Source: JACVRW01 sp963764665
GTDB taxonomy: Bacteria; Actinomycetota; Thermoleophilia; Solirubrobacterales; Thermoleophilaceae
DNA: 64,000 nucleotides
Direction of reading: 5' to 3'
NCBI GenBank assembly: GCA_963764665.1
Contig: CAVXTL010000021.1
Location: 62,001-126,000, forward strand
In this document: piece by piece, positions 44,955 through 53,743 of the stretch
How positions within the stretch are numbered: position 1 is the first letter of the stretch
Layout: every line of letters starts with the position of its first letter
Made by a program: the position numbers and the translations under genes
The notes under the pieces: model-generated
What the model saw: the letters and a program-made list of their open reading frames with translations, nothing else
The model's database searches: none
What the model was told of the DNA's origin: nothing

Positions 44955-45616
44955 GTGGTCTCGGTCGCGGGGTCGGCGGAATCCGCCGGTTCCGCGGTGC
45001 CGCGCTTCCGCCGCGCCCGCACGATCAGGTAGACCGCTCCGGCCACGATGATCGCCGCCACGAGGTAGTCCACGTAGTGGAGGTTGTCCTTCCAGTCCTC
45101 CCAGTTGTCGCCGGCCTGCTTGCCGATGAAGGTGAGCATCAGCACCCACGGAATGCAGCCCAGGATCGTGAGCATGCTGAAGCGCCAGAACGGCATGCGC
45201 GCCACTCCGGCGGGCAGCGAGATGAATGTCCGGATGATCGGCAACATGCGCGTGAAGAAGACCGTGGCGTCGCCGTGGCGCTCGAACCAGCGGTCGGCCC
45301 ACTCGAGGTGGCTCTTCTTGATGTGCAGCTTCTTGCCGTGCTTCTCGAGGATGTCCACACGGCCGGCGTAGCCCACCCAGTAGGCGATCCAGGAGCCCAC
45401 CAGGTTGGCGGTCGAGCCGACGGCGACCGCGGCGAACAGGCTGTACTCGCCGTTCGAGACGTTGAAGCCCGCGAACAGCATCGTCGCCTCGCTGGGAACG
45501 GGAATGCAGGCGCTCTCCAGCACCATGAGCAGGAATACGCCGGGGAGACCCAGAGCGTCAACAACGTCCACCGCAGCGTTGACGATCGGGTCCGTGATCG
45601 AAGCGATCAGCGGCAT
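44951..45616 (-). CDS. DedA family membrane protein
   Basis: 221 aa. SNARE-associated/DedA fold: VFLLMVLESACIPVPSEATM, STANLVGSWIAYWVGYAGR, DRWFERHGDATVFFTRMLPI and RTFISLPAGVARMPFWRF, with 4-5 membrane segments and a basic, acidic-ended tail. DedA proteins act as undecaprenyl phosphate or lipid flippases; pairing with uppP supports a UndP recycling role. ATG 45616; the frame runs further upstream but the gene divergent at 45644 limits it. Confidence 0.9.
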   Translation of the reverse strand: MPLIASITDPIVNAAVDVVDALGLPGVFLLMVLESACIPVPSEATMLFAGFNVSNGEYSLFAAVAVGSTANLVGSWIAYWVGYAGRVDILEKHGKKLHIKKSHLEWADRWFERHGDATVFFTRMLPIIRTFISLPAGVARMPFWRFSMLTILGCIPWVLMLTFIGKQAGDNWEDWKDNLHYVDYLVAAIIVAGAVYLIVRARRKRGTAEPADSADPATETT

Positions 45617-45626
45617 CCGAGCGAAG

Positions 45627-45633
45627 TAGGGTA
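45627..45633. promoter_or_regulatory. Shared divergent -10 element between dedA and the DUF354 gene
   Basis: TAGGGTA: TAGGGT on the plus strand is 11 bases before GTG 45644; TACCCT on the minus strand is 11 bases before ATG 45616. A single site may serve two leaderless transcripts in a 27-bp gap. Confidence 0.4.
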
Positions 45634-45643
45634 GCTGGGACCT

Positions 45644-46648
45644 GTGCGTGTCTGGGCCGATTTGACCAACAGCCCGCATGTCCTGGTGCTGCGGCCGCTG
45701 ATCCAGGCGATGCGCGAGGACGGCCATGAGGTGGAGGTGACCGCCCGTGACTTCGCCCAGACGCTCGAGCTCTGCGAGCGCTTCGGGATCGAGCACACGG
45801 CCGTGGGACACCACCGCGGAGGGAGCCGCGGCGGCAAGGCCGTGGGTCTCGCCTCGCGCAGCCTCGCCCTCGCTCGGTGGGCGCGCGGGCGCCGCTTCGA
45901 CGTGGCCATCGGCCACGGCTCGAACGACGTGACGGTGGCCGCCGCCCTCCTGCGCATCCCGAGCGCCACCGCCTTCGACTACGAGTTCGCAGTGGCCCAG
46001 CACAACGTGAACTGCCGGCTGGCGCGCGCCGTCGTTGTCCCCGACGCCATCCCGCCCGAGCGCCTGTACCGCTACGGGGCGCGCGGGAAGCTGCGGCGCT
46101 ACGCGGGCCTGAAGGAGGAGTACTACCTGGCCGACTTCGAGCCCGACGAGGCCGTTCTGCGCGAGCTCTCGATCGACCGGGACCGGCCGCTCGTGGTCGT
46201 GCGCACGCCGCCGGACGTGTCGCTGTACCACCGCTTCGAGAACCCGCTGTTCGCCCAGGTGCTCGATCGCCTGGCCGAGGGCCCCGCTCAGGCGGTCGTG
46301 CTGCCGCGAACGCCCGAGCAGCGCGAGGAGGTGCTCGCCCGCGGCGCCTTCATCGTGCCCGAGCGGGCGATCGACGCACAGAGCCTGGTGGCGTACGCGG
46401 ACCTCGTGATCTCGGCGGGCGGCACCATGAACAGGGAGGCCGTGGCGCTCGGCACACCGGTCTACACGACCTTCGAGGGACGCATCGGAGCGGTGGACGA
46501 GAGACTGCTCGAGGAAGGACGGCTGAGGCGCTTGGCGAACGTCGACGAGATCGTCCTCGAGCGCCGTCCCGCGCAGGGTGGCTTGCGGATCCGTCGCGAC
46601 CCGCGCGAACTCGTCACACTTCTACTCTCGGCGACCAGAACCTCATGA
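45644..46648 (+). CDS. DUF354 family glycosyltransferase-like protein
   Basis: 334 aa. DUF354 resembles GT-B glycosyltransferases and UDP-GlcNAc 2-epimerase: VWADLTNSPHVLVLRPLIQA, GHEVEVTARDFAQTLELCER, GHGSNDVTVAAALLRIPSAT, AFDYEFA, and the C-terminal domain ADLVISAGGTMNREAVALGT with PVYTTFEG. No signal peptide; cytoplasmic. ATGA overlap with the following dehydratase gene suggests both act on the same nucleotide-sugar pathway. The donor is unknown. Confidence 0.82.
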   Translation: MRVWADLTNSPHVLVLRPLIQAMREDGHEVEVTARDFAQTLELCERFGIEHTAVGHHRGGSRGGKAVGLASRSLALARWARGRRFDVAIGHGSNDVTVAAALLRIPSATAFDYEFAVAQHNVNCRLARAVVVPDAIPPERLYRYGARGKLRRYAGLKEEYYLADFEPDEAVLRELSIDRDRPLVVVRTPPDVSLYHRFENPLFAQVLDRLAEGPAQAVVLPRTPEQREEVLARGAFIVPERAIDAQSLVAYADLVISAGGTMNREAVALGTPVYTTFEGRIGAVDERLLEEGRLRRLANVDEIVLERRPAQGGLRIRRDPRELVTLLLSATRTS

Positions 46649-48516
46649 GATCGATCCGCTCCTCCGTGAACGTGAGGCGCGTCGGACAGATAGGCGTGGA
46701 CGTGGGCCTGTTGGCGCTCGCGTACTACCTCTCGTACGTACTGCGCTTCGACGAGGGCATCCCGCCCCGTTACCAGGACCTGCTCGAGCACACGATCGGG
46801 TTCGTGGTCGCGATGAAGCTCGCGGTGTTCGCCGCGTTCGGCCTCTACTCGAAGCTGTGGCGCTTCGTCGACCAGAAGGACGTCGAGGCGATCGTCAAGG
46901 CCGTGGCGGTGGCCACGGTCGTCCTGATCGCCGCGCTGTTCCTGCTCTCGCTCGGGCGCACCGACCCGCCGCGTGGTGTGATCGCGCTCGACTTCCTGCT
47001 CACGCTCGCCTTCGTCACCGGATCGCGCTTCCTGTGGCGCGGGCTCGTGGAGCGGCCGCTGCGCGGACCGCTGATCGAGCGCGCGGCGCGGGAGGTGCTG
47101 ATCGTCGGCGCCGGGAACGGCGGCCAGCAGGTGGCCTTCGAGCTCCGCCGCAACCCAGGGCTGCGCTCGGCGCCGGTGGGATTCGTGGACGACGACCCGC
47201 GCAAGCAGGGCATGCGCGTGGCGGGGCACAAGGTGCTCGGCACCACCGACGAGCTTCCGCGGGTGCTGGACGACGTCCAGCCGGCCGAGGTCATCATCGC
47301 GATCCCGTCCGCCTCCGGGCTGCTGCGCCAGAAGATCGTGACCGCCTGCCGCGACCGCGGCATCCCCGTGCGCACGCTCCCCACCACCTTCGAGCTGCTG
47401 TCGGGCGGCGTGAACCTGATGCGCCAGGTGCGCGAGGTGCGCGTGGAGGACGTGCTCGGGCGCGAGCCGGTGCGCGTGGAGATCGACCGCGTGGGCGCCT
47501 ACCTCCGCGGGCGCGTGGTGCTCGTGACGGGCGCCGGCGGATCGATCGGCGCGGAGCTGTCGCGCCAGATCGCGCGGGTGGGTCCGAGCAGGCTGGTGCT
47601 CGTCGAGAACGCCGAGAACTCGCTCTTCGAGATCCGCCGCGAGCTCGAGGAGGAGCGCCACTTCGCACGCGCCACCGCGGTGCTGGCCGACTGCAAGGAC
47701 GCCACCCGCATGCGTGAGGTGTTCGACGAGCAGTCGCCGTCGGTGGTCTTCCACGCGGCGGCCTACAAGCACGTAACGCTGATGGAGGAGAACCCGGTCG
47801 AGGCGGTTCGCAACAACGCGGTGGCCACCCGGATCGTGGCCGCGGCGGCCGGAGAGGCCGGTGTGGAGCGCTTCATCCTCGTGTCCACCGACAAGGCGGT
47901 CAGCCCAGCCACCGTCATGGGCGCCTCGAAGGCGCTGGCGGAGTGGGCCGTGGAGGCCGCGCAGAACCGCTACAAGGGCACGCGCTACGCGGCGGTGCGC
48001 TTCGGGAACGTGCTCGGCTCGTCCGGGTCGGTGGTGCCGATCTTCCGCCGCCAGATCGCGCAGGGCGGCCCGGTCACGGTCACCGACGACAAGATGAGCC
48101 GCTACTTCATGACGATCCCCGAGGCGGTGCAGCTGATCATCCGCTCGGGCGAGCTCGCCGTGGGCGGCGAGGTGTTCGTGCTGGAGATGGGCGACCCGGT
48201 GAAGATCGTCGAGCTGGCCCGCAACATGATCCGCCTGGCCGGCCTCGAGCCGGACGTGGACATCGGGATCGAGGTGGTGGGACGGCGCCCGGGGGAGAAG
48301 ATCCACGAGGAGCTGTTCAACCCCGGCGAGCGGCCGCAGCCCACGCACGCCGAGAAGATCGTGAGCGCTGTGCAGCCACCGCTCGAGCCCGAATGGGTCG
48401 AGAGCGCGTTCGCCCGCATCGAGGAGCTGGTGTACGGCGGCGACGCCGCAGGACTGGCCGGAGCGGTGGCCGAGCTCTCCGCCGAGCGCGCCCTCGCCGT
48501 GTCCGGCGGGCCCTAG
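46645..48516 (+). CDS. Membrane-anchored nucleotide-sugar 4,6-dehydratase (CapD/WbpM-like)
   Basis: 623 aa. Four N-terminal membrane helices (about 10-135), a CoA-binding-like Rossmann domain (VLIVGAGNGGQQVAFELRRN) and a C-terminal SDR domain beginning GRVVLVTGAGGSIGAEL (about 290). Catalytic segment FILVSTDKAVSPATVMGASK, with Met in place of the usual SDR Tyr as in WbpM/CapD. Late motif KMSRYFMTIPEAVQLII. It should make UDP-4-keto-6-deoxy-HexNAc for polysaccharide. ATGA overlap with DUF354. The frame extends upstream as a shadow of that gene. Confidence 0.92.
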   Translation: MRSIRSSVNVRRVGQIGVDVGLLALAYYLSYVLRFDEGIPPRYQDLLEHTIGFVVAMKLAVFAAFGLYSKLWRFVDQKDVEAIVKAVAVATVVLIAALFLLSLGRTDPPRGVIALDFLLTLAFVTGSRFLWRGLVERPLRGPLIERAAREVLIVGAGNGGQQVAFELRRNPGLRSAPVGFVDDDPRKQGMRVAGHKVLGTTDELPRVLDDVQPAEVIIAIPSASGLLRQKIVTACRDRGIPVRTLPTTFELLSGGVNLMRQVREVRVEDVLGREPVRVEIDRVGAYLRGRVVLVTGAGGSIGAELSRQIARVGPSRLVLVENAENSLFEIRRELEEERHFARATAVLADCKDATRMREVFDEQSPSVVFHAAAYKHVTLMEENPVEAVRNNAVATRIVAAAAGEAGVERFILVSTDKAVSPATVMGASKALAEWAVEAAQNRYKGTRYAAVRFGNVLGSSGSVVPIFRRQIAQGGPVTVTDDKMSRYFMTIPEAVQLIIRSGELAVGGEVFVLEMGDPVKIVELARNMIRLAGLEPDVDIGIEVVGRRPGEKIHEELFNPGERPQPTHAEKIVSAVQPPLEPEWVESAFARIEELVYGGDAAGLAGAVAELSAERALAVSGGP

Positions 48517-48563
48517 GCCCGCGCGGATCCCGCTCCGGCGACCACTAAGGTTCTCTCTCCTCC

Positions 48564-49850
48564 ATGGAAGTCATCGAGCAGATCGGCTCCTATGCCGGGC
48601 TCGCTGCGATCGTAGGCCTCGCGGTTCTGTCCGCCCTCTACTTCTCGCAGGCGCGAGATGTGAAGCGGCTGCGCGAATGGGCCGGACGAGCGCCCGAGCG
48701 CGCGGCGCAGCCCGCCACCGCGGTCCCCCAGCGGGTCGTGGCGCAGCCTCAGGCCAAGCCGGCAGGCACCCCGCCCCCGGTGCCCACGCCGGCCGGGGCG
48801 GCGGTTCCGGTCAAGCCGGGCACGCCATCACAGACGCCTTCGGGACCGCCCCAGGTGCCCGCCGCTCCCGCTCCGGCAGTGGCAGCAGCGGCCGGAGCGC
48901 GGCCCGCCACGGCCGTGGCCGCCGCAGCCACGGCGGAGCGCCCCGGCGGGCCGGGAGCAGCCACGCCCGCCGGCCAGGGCAAGCAGGGCCCCGCTGACGG
49001 AGGCACGCCCGAGCCCGCGGCCGGCGACGACGCGGACAAGACGCCCTCGCCCGCCGGCCAGGCTCAGCAGTCCGGCGCGCCCCAGGCGGCCGCCGGAACG
49101 GCGCCCCCGGCGCCGGCGGTGCAGCAGGGCACTCCCGCCGCGCCCGGCGACACCCAGGCGCCCGCCACCGACAAGCCCGCCGGCCAGCCACCGCCTCCCG
49201 TGGCCGTGCCGTCCGCGGCGCGGCCCGCCACGCCCGCGGGACAGGCGCGCCCGACTCCGCCGACCCCGCCACGCTTCTCCCGCCCCGATCCTCTCGCGCG
49301 GCCCACACCGCAGCCCACCGCGATCATCCCGCCGTCGGCCGGCGCCGCCCGCGCGGGCGGGCTCACCCGGTCCAGGATCGTCGTGCTGGCCGTGGCCGGC
49401 GTGCTCGTGCTCGGCGGCGGCGCGGCGTTCGCCGTCTCGCAGCTGACAGGAGACGACTCCGAGCCCGCGACCAGCAACGCCGGTGGAAGTGGCGCGGAGG
49501 ATCCGGACGACGCGGGCGACGGTGGGCAGGGCAACGGCGGCCAGGCGGTCAACCCCGCGGACGTGACCGTGGCCGTCCTGAACGGAACGCTCGAGCCCGG
49601 CCTGGCGGCGGGGATCGGCGACGAGGTCGAGCGGCTGGGCTTCGACCTCGGCACGCTCGGGAACGCGGACAACCAGGAGCAGCAGCGCGCGGAGTCGGTG
49701 GTCCTCTATGCGAGCGGCCACAGGCGCGAGGCCGTGGTGGTGAGCCGGCGGCTGAAGATCCCGCAGCGCGAGGCGATCGATGCAGAGACACAGGCGCTCG
49801 CAGGCGACGCTGGTGTGGTCGTGGTTGCGGGTGCCGACCAGACGCCCTAG
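48564..49850 (+). CDS. Membrane protein with LytR_C domain
   Basis: 428 aa. N-terminal helix (YAGLAAIVGLAVLSALYF), then about 230 residues of Ala/Pro/Gly-rich, disordered linker, a second membrane helix (SRIVVLAVAGVLVLGGGAAF) near 275, an acidic Gly-rich spacer, and a C-terminal LytR_C domain (VTVAVLNGTLEPGLAAGIGD, EQQRAESVVLYASGHRREAV). LytR_C usually accompanies LCP ligases but occurs alone in actinobacteria; its ligand is unknown. The stop TAG is also the first shared triplet of repeat copy B. Confidence 0.75.
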   Translation: MEVIEQIGSYAGLAAIVGLAVLSALYFSQARDVKRLREWAGRAPERAAQPATAVPQRVVAQPQAKPAGTPPPVPTPAGAAVPVKPGTPSQTPSGPPQVPAAPAPAVAAAAGARPATAVAAAATAERPGGPGAATPAGQGKQGPADGGTPEPAAGDDADKTPSPAGQAQQSGAPQAAAGTAPPAPAVQQGTPAAPGDTQAPATDKPAGQPPPPVAVPSAARPATPAGQARPTPPTPPRFSRPDPLARPTPQPTAIIPPSAGAARAGGLTRSRIVVLAVAGVLVLGGGAAFAVSQLTGDDSEPATSNAGGSGAEDPDDAGDGGQGNGGQAVNPADVTVAVLNGTLEPGLAAGIGDEVERLGFDLGTLGNADNQEQQRAESVVLYASGHRREAVVVSRRLKIPQREAIDAETQALAGDAGVVVVAGADQTP

Positions 49851-49862
49851 CGCGGTTGCTGC

Positions 49863-50156
49863 TGCTCGCGGGTCCTGTCTCCGGCAGCGATCACCGTTTC
49901 AGCTCGCAAGCTCACTGATCCGGTAATCGCCGCCGTCGCCACCCGCTCGACAAGCGAAACGCCCCCCTTTTGTAAAAGCGATGAGGGACCGGCCGTCCCG
50001 GGGTTCCGTTCGTCGTCGCTTAGCGCTCTAAACGAGGGCAGTTGTTTGGTCAGCCGGCGGTGCTGTCGAGCGGGTGGCGACGTTGCGACTTCTCGGGCGA
50101 GGACCGTCGTTTGGTCCTCGAACGAGGAGACGCGACGGAGACAGGACCCGCGAGCA
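49863..50156. repeat. 294-bp inverted-repeat element, copy B
   Basis: Second copy of the element at 24143-24436, same orientation and same length. Terminal inverted repeats at 49863-49883 and 50136-50156 (identical 21 bp); inner 16-bp inverted pair at 49934-49949 and 50067-50082; hairpin CGAGGACC/GGTCCTCG at 50098-50120. Outside the perfect repeat, a weaker match (9 of 13 bases) continues on both sides. It starts 12 bases after the TAG of the LytR_C gene, and ends 22 bases before the stop of the convergent cyclase gene. It fills almost the whole 328-bp gap. Confidence 0.85.
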
Positions 50157-50178
50157 CAAGCGAACGCGCAATGACTGG

Positions 50179-53100
50179 CTACCCAGGCACGAGTGCCCGC
50201 GCCCGCTTGGCCAGGTGCGGCACGCCGAGTCGCTCGGTCTCTACGGCCGCCGCTTCGAGCAGCTCACGAGCCCGGTCGGGCTGGACGCCCACCAGCCGCT
50301 GTCCGGCCATGAGCCCGCAGCGGGCGGCCTCGAGCGGGCGGCCGAGCCCGCGCCAGGTGGTCTCGGCGTCGGCGAGCAGGGCCACGCCCTCCTCGGGGTC
50401 CTCGGCGGAGAGCCCGCGCGCCTCCAGGGCCGCGGCACGGCCGATCGGGTAGTGCATGCGCTCGGCCAGCTCGGCGGCCTCGCGGGCGGCCTCGCGCGCC
50501 GGCCCGGGGCGCTGGGAGAGGGACAGGACCACGGCGCGGGCGGCGGTGGCCTGAATCGACTGCGCGAGCAGGCCGGCCCGCTCGCAGACGTCGATGGCGC
50601 GGTCGAGCGCGTCGGCCGCGCTGGCGTAGTCGCCGGAGTCGCGCAGGGCGAGCGCCAGCCCGAAGAGCGCCTGGAACGCGATCTCGGACCAGCCGACCTG
50701 CTCAGCCAGCTCGTGCGCCTGATGGAAGAGCACGGTGGCCTCCTCGAGGCGGCCCTCGCGCCAGAGCAGGAGCCCTCGGAGCGAGTAGGGGAGGCAGAGC
50801 TTGCCCACGAGGCCCTCGCGCTCGGCCAGCTCGGCGCTGGCGTCGGTGGAGCGGGTCACGTCGTCCCACTCGGCGCAGTAGGCGGACAGCTGCGCGAGCC
50901 ACGCGTGCAGCTCAACCTGGGCCGGGAGCATCCCGACCCGCTCGGCCAGCGCCAGCGCCTCGTGGTAGGCCTCGCGGGCGCCGTCCATGTCCGCCTCGGA
51001 GATCTCGAGGTGGCGGCCTAGCGCCGACAGGGCGAGGATGCTCTCGCCGTCGTCCGAGCCGCGCGCCAGCTCCACCGCGCGCTCCAGGTTCTGGCGCGCC
51101 TTCTCGGTGTCGCCGATGCGGCCGAACACGCGCCCGAAGATGCCGTGGGCGCGGCTGGCGGCGCGCGTCTCGCCGAGCCGCTCGGCCAGGCGCAGCGCCT
51201 TCTCCGAGGCGTAGATGGCGAGCATGTTGTCCCCGGTGTGCAGGTACAGCCAAGCCGCCTCCTCGTAGAGGCGCACGAGCTCGATCCGCGGCGGGCCGTC
51301 CTTGAGGAGGTTGATGCCGCGCTGGTAGTGCTCGATCGCCGACCTGCGCTCGCCCTTGTGCGAGAGGGCCGCCCCGGTCTTGCGGTGGAGGTCCGCCACC
51401 CGCTCGAGGTCCTCCTGCCCGCGGTGCCAGTCGAGGCACTCCTGCCACACGCCAATCGCCTCGTCCACGCGACCCAGGCGGAGGGACACGTCGCCGAGCT
51501 TCTCCGACACCCGCACGCGCACGGCCAGGTCCTGGTCGGCGCCGACGTCGCGCGCATGGCGGTAGTGGGCGGCGGCCTCGCGGTTGGAGTAGAGGAGCGC
51601 GGCGGCGTCGCCGGCCTCCTCCAGGAAGCGCATGGCCCGCTCGCGCATGGGCGCGAGCTCGGTGGCGGCGATGGCGCCCTCGCGGCCGAGCGACGCCGCG
51701 CGGCCGTAGTGCTCGGCCAGCAGCGCCACCATCTCGTCCGTCCGGTCACCCGCGCGCTCCTCGATGAACGCGCCGACCTCGAAGTGCTTCCGCGAGCGCA
51801 CCGCCTTGGGCAGCATCCCGTAGGCCACGTCGCGGATCAGCACGTGCTTGAACGCGAGCTCACGCTCGCCCGCGAGCCTGCCCTCGGCGCCGGGGGCGAG
51901 GATGTCCTTCTCCTGGAGCACCGTGAGCGCCCTGCCGAGCTCCCTGCCCTCCGCCTCGGCAAGCGGGGCCAGCGAGGCCTCCCAGAACGTTCGTCCCACC
52001 ACTGCGGCCTGCTGCACGAGACGCCGCTCGAAGGGATCGAGCGCGTCGAGGCGCGCGGCCAGCACCGCCTGCACCGTCTCCGGCAGCTCGGCGGCGCCGA
52101 GGTTGCCCTCGGCCACCCGGCGAGCCATCTCCTCGGCGAAGAGGGGATTCCCGCCCGAGCGCTCCACGACCTTCGACACCACGTCGTCGCCGCCGGGGAT
52201 CAGGGCGGCCACCAGCTCGTGCGTGTACTCGGAGGCCAGCGGATCGAGGAGCAGCTGCGTGGCCGAGCGCCGCCCCGCCCCCCAGCCGGGACGCCGGTCG
52301 AGCAGCTCGTCACGCGCGAGGCAGACGAGCATCAGCGGCGCGCGCACCCACTGGGCCAGGTGCTCGATCGCGTCGAGCATGCCGTCGTCGGCCCAGTGGA
52401 TGTCCTCGAACGCCAGCACCAGCGGGCGGCGGCTGGCCATCTTCTCCATGCCCATGCGCAGCGCCGAGAAGAACGCCTCGCGCAACCGCTCGGGGTCGCG
52501 CTCGGCCGGCACCAGCTCCGGCGGCACCTCGATTCCGAGCAGTCGGCCGATCAGCGCGGCCTCGCGCTCGCCCGGCTCGCTGAGCTCGCCACCGTTGTTG
52601 AACAGGCCGCCGACGTAGGTCGAGAGCTTCCGCCATGCGTCCTCGGCCGAGTCGGTATCCACGATCCCGCACTCGGCGCGCAGCACCTCGCCAAGAGCCC
52701 AGAACACGATGCCTGAGCCGTACGGGAGGCAGCGCCCGGTACGCACGGTGGGAGCGATCGAGTGCTCCCCGAGCACCCGTTCGAACTCGCGCAGCAGCCG
52801 GGTCTTGCCCACGCCGGCCTCGCCGATCAGGCTCACCAGGTGCGGGGAGCCCTCTCGCACCACGCGCTCGTAGAGCGTCTCGAGCGTGACCAGCTCGTTG
52901 TCGCGGCCCACCAGCGGCGACTCGTGCGCCGCCGCGGCGCGGCCCACGCTGTGCGTGGCCGTCAGGCTCAGCGCCTCCCAGGCGGGCACCGGCTCGGACT
53001 TGCCCTTCAGCTCGAGCGGGCTGAGCTCCTCGTAGCGCACCGCGCCGCGGGTGGCGCGCATGGTCCGCTCGCCAACGGTCACGCTTCCGGGCCGGGCGGC

Positions 53101-53706
53101 GCTCTGGAGCCGGGACGCCACGTTCACGGTGTCGCCGGTGACGGTGTAGCTCTCGCCGACGGCGCCCGCCATCACCTCGCCGGTGTTGATGCCCACCCGC
53201 AGCTGGAAGTCCACTCCCGGCGGCAGCCCCTCGTTCACCTCGGTCATCGCGGCCTGCATCCCGAGCGCCGCGCGCACGGCGCGCTCCTCGTCGTCCTCGT
53301 GCGCCACCGGCGCGCCGAAGAGCGCCATCACGTTGTCCCCGATGTACTTGTCCACGTTGCCGCCGTAGCGCTCCACCTCGGCGCCGAGCCGCATCAGGGC
53401 GCGGTCCACGAGCCCCTTGACGGCCTCCGGGTCCATCCGCTCGGCCACCGCGGTGTAGCCCGAGAGGTCGGCGAACAGGATCGTGACCTGGCGCCGCTCC
53501 TCCGGCGGGCGCTCGACCTGCGGCACGGGCGCCGGCGCGGGCGTTCCGTCGAGCGCGGCGCCGCAGTTCATGCAGAAGCGCGCGGCGCCGGGAGCGGGCG
53601 TGGAGCAGGAGGGGCAAACGCGCTCGAGCGCGGCGCCGCAGCCCATGCAGAAGCGAGCGTCAGCGGGATTCTCGGTACTGCAGGCGGCGCAGGCCAGTCC
53701 GCTCAT
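50179..53706 (-). CDS. Adenylate cyclase (class III) with zinc ribbons, AAA ATPase and TPR region
   Basis: 1175 aa. Two zinc-ribbon CxxC motifs (CAACSTENPADARFCMGCGA; CPSCSTPAPGAARFCMNCGA) in residues 1-55. Class III cyclase domain at about 70-250: VTILFADLSGYTAVAERM, DKYIGDNVMALFGAP, VGINTGEVMAGAVGE, TVTGDTVNVASRLQ; metal Asp residues, Lys/Asp substrate pair and Arg are present, so it is likely active on ATP. AAA/NTPase domain from about 270 with SLIGEAGVGKTRLLREFERV and LVLAFEDIHWADDG. The remaining 500 residues are TPR-like helices. This is a large cytoplasmic signalling protein. ATG 53706; a TACCCT lies six bases upstream. Confidence 0.9.
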   Translation of the reverse strand: MSGLACAACSTENPADARFCMGCGAALERVCPSCSTPAPGAARFCMNCGAALDGTPAPAPVPQVERPPEERRQVTILFADLSGYTAVAERMDPEAVKGLVDRALMRLGAEVERYGGNVDKYIGDNVMALFGAPVAHEDDEERAVRAALGMQAAMTEVNEGLPPGVDFQLRVGINTGEVMAGAVGESYTVTGDTVNVASRLQSAARPGSVTVGERTMRATRGAVRYEELSPLELKGKSEPVPAWEALSLTATHSVGRAAAAHESPLVGRDNELVTLETLYERVVREGSPHLVSLIGEAGVGKTRLLREFERVLGEHSIAPTVRTGRCLPYGSGIVFWALGEVLRAECGIVDTDSAEDAWRKLSTYVGGLFNNGGELSEPGEREAALIGRLLGIEVPPELVPAERDPERLREAFFSALRMGMEKMASRRPLVLAFEDIHWADDGMLDAIEHLAQWVRAPLMLVCLARDELLDRRPGWGAGRRSATQLLLDPLASEYTHELVAALIPGGDDVVSKVVERSGGNPLFAEEMARRVAEGNLGAAELPETVQAVLAARLDALDPFERRLVQQAAVVGRTFWEASLAPLAEAEGRELGRALTVLQEKDILAPGAEGRLAGERELAFKHVLIRDVAYGMLPKAVRSRKHFEVGAFIEERAGDRTDEMVALLAEHYGRAASLGREGAIAATELAPMRERAMRFLEEAGDAAALLYSNREAAAHYRHARDVGADQDLAVRVRVSEKLGDVSLRLGRVDEAIGVWQECLDWHRGQEDLERVADLHRKTGAALSHKGERRSAIEHYQRGINLLKDGPPRIELVRLYEEAAWLYLHTGDNMLAIYASEKALRLAERLGETRAASRAHGIFGRVFGRIGDTEKARQNLERAVELARGSDDGESILALSALGRHLEISEADMDGAREAYHEALALAERVGMLPAQVELHAWLAQLSAYCAEWDDVTRSTDASAELAEREGLVGKLCLPYSLRGLLLWREGRLEEATVLFHQAHELAEQVGWSEIAFQALFGLALALRDSGDYASAADALDRAIDVCERAGLLAQSIQATAARAVVLSLSQRPGPAREAAREAAELAERMHYPIGRAAALEARGLSAEDPEEGVALLADAETTWRGLGRPLEAARCGLMAGQRLVGVQPDRARELLEAAAVETERLGVPHLAKRARALVPG

Positions 53707-53712
53707 GCTCTC

Positions 53713-53718
53713 AGGGTA
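53713..53718 (-). promoter_or_regulatory. Putative -10 (TACCCT) of a leaderless promoter for the cyclase gene
   Basis: TACCCT on the minus strand, six bases before ATG 53706. The spacing would put transcription start at or next to the ATG. Confidence 0.5.
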
Positions 53719-53743
53719 CTCCCGGCGGGCGGCCGTGTCCCGG

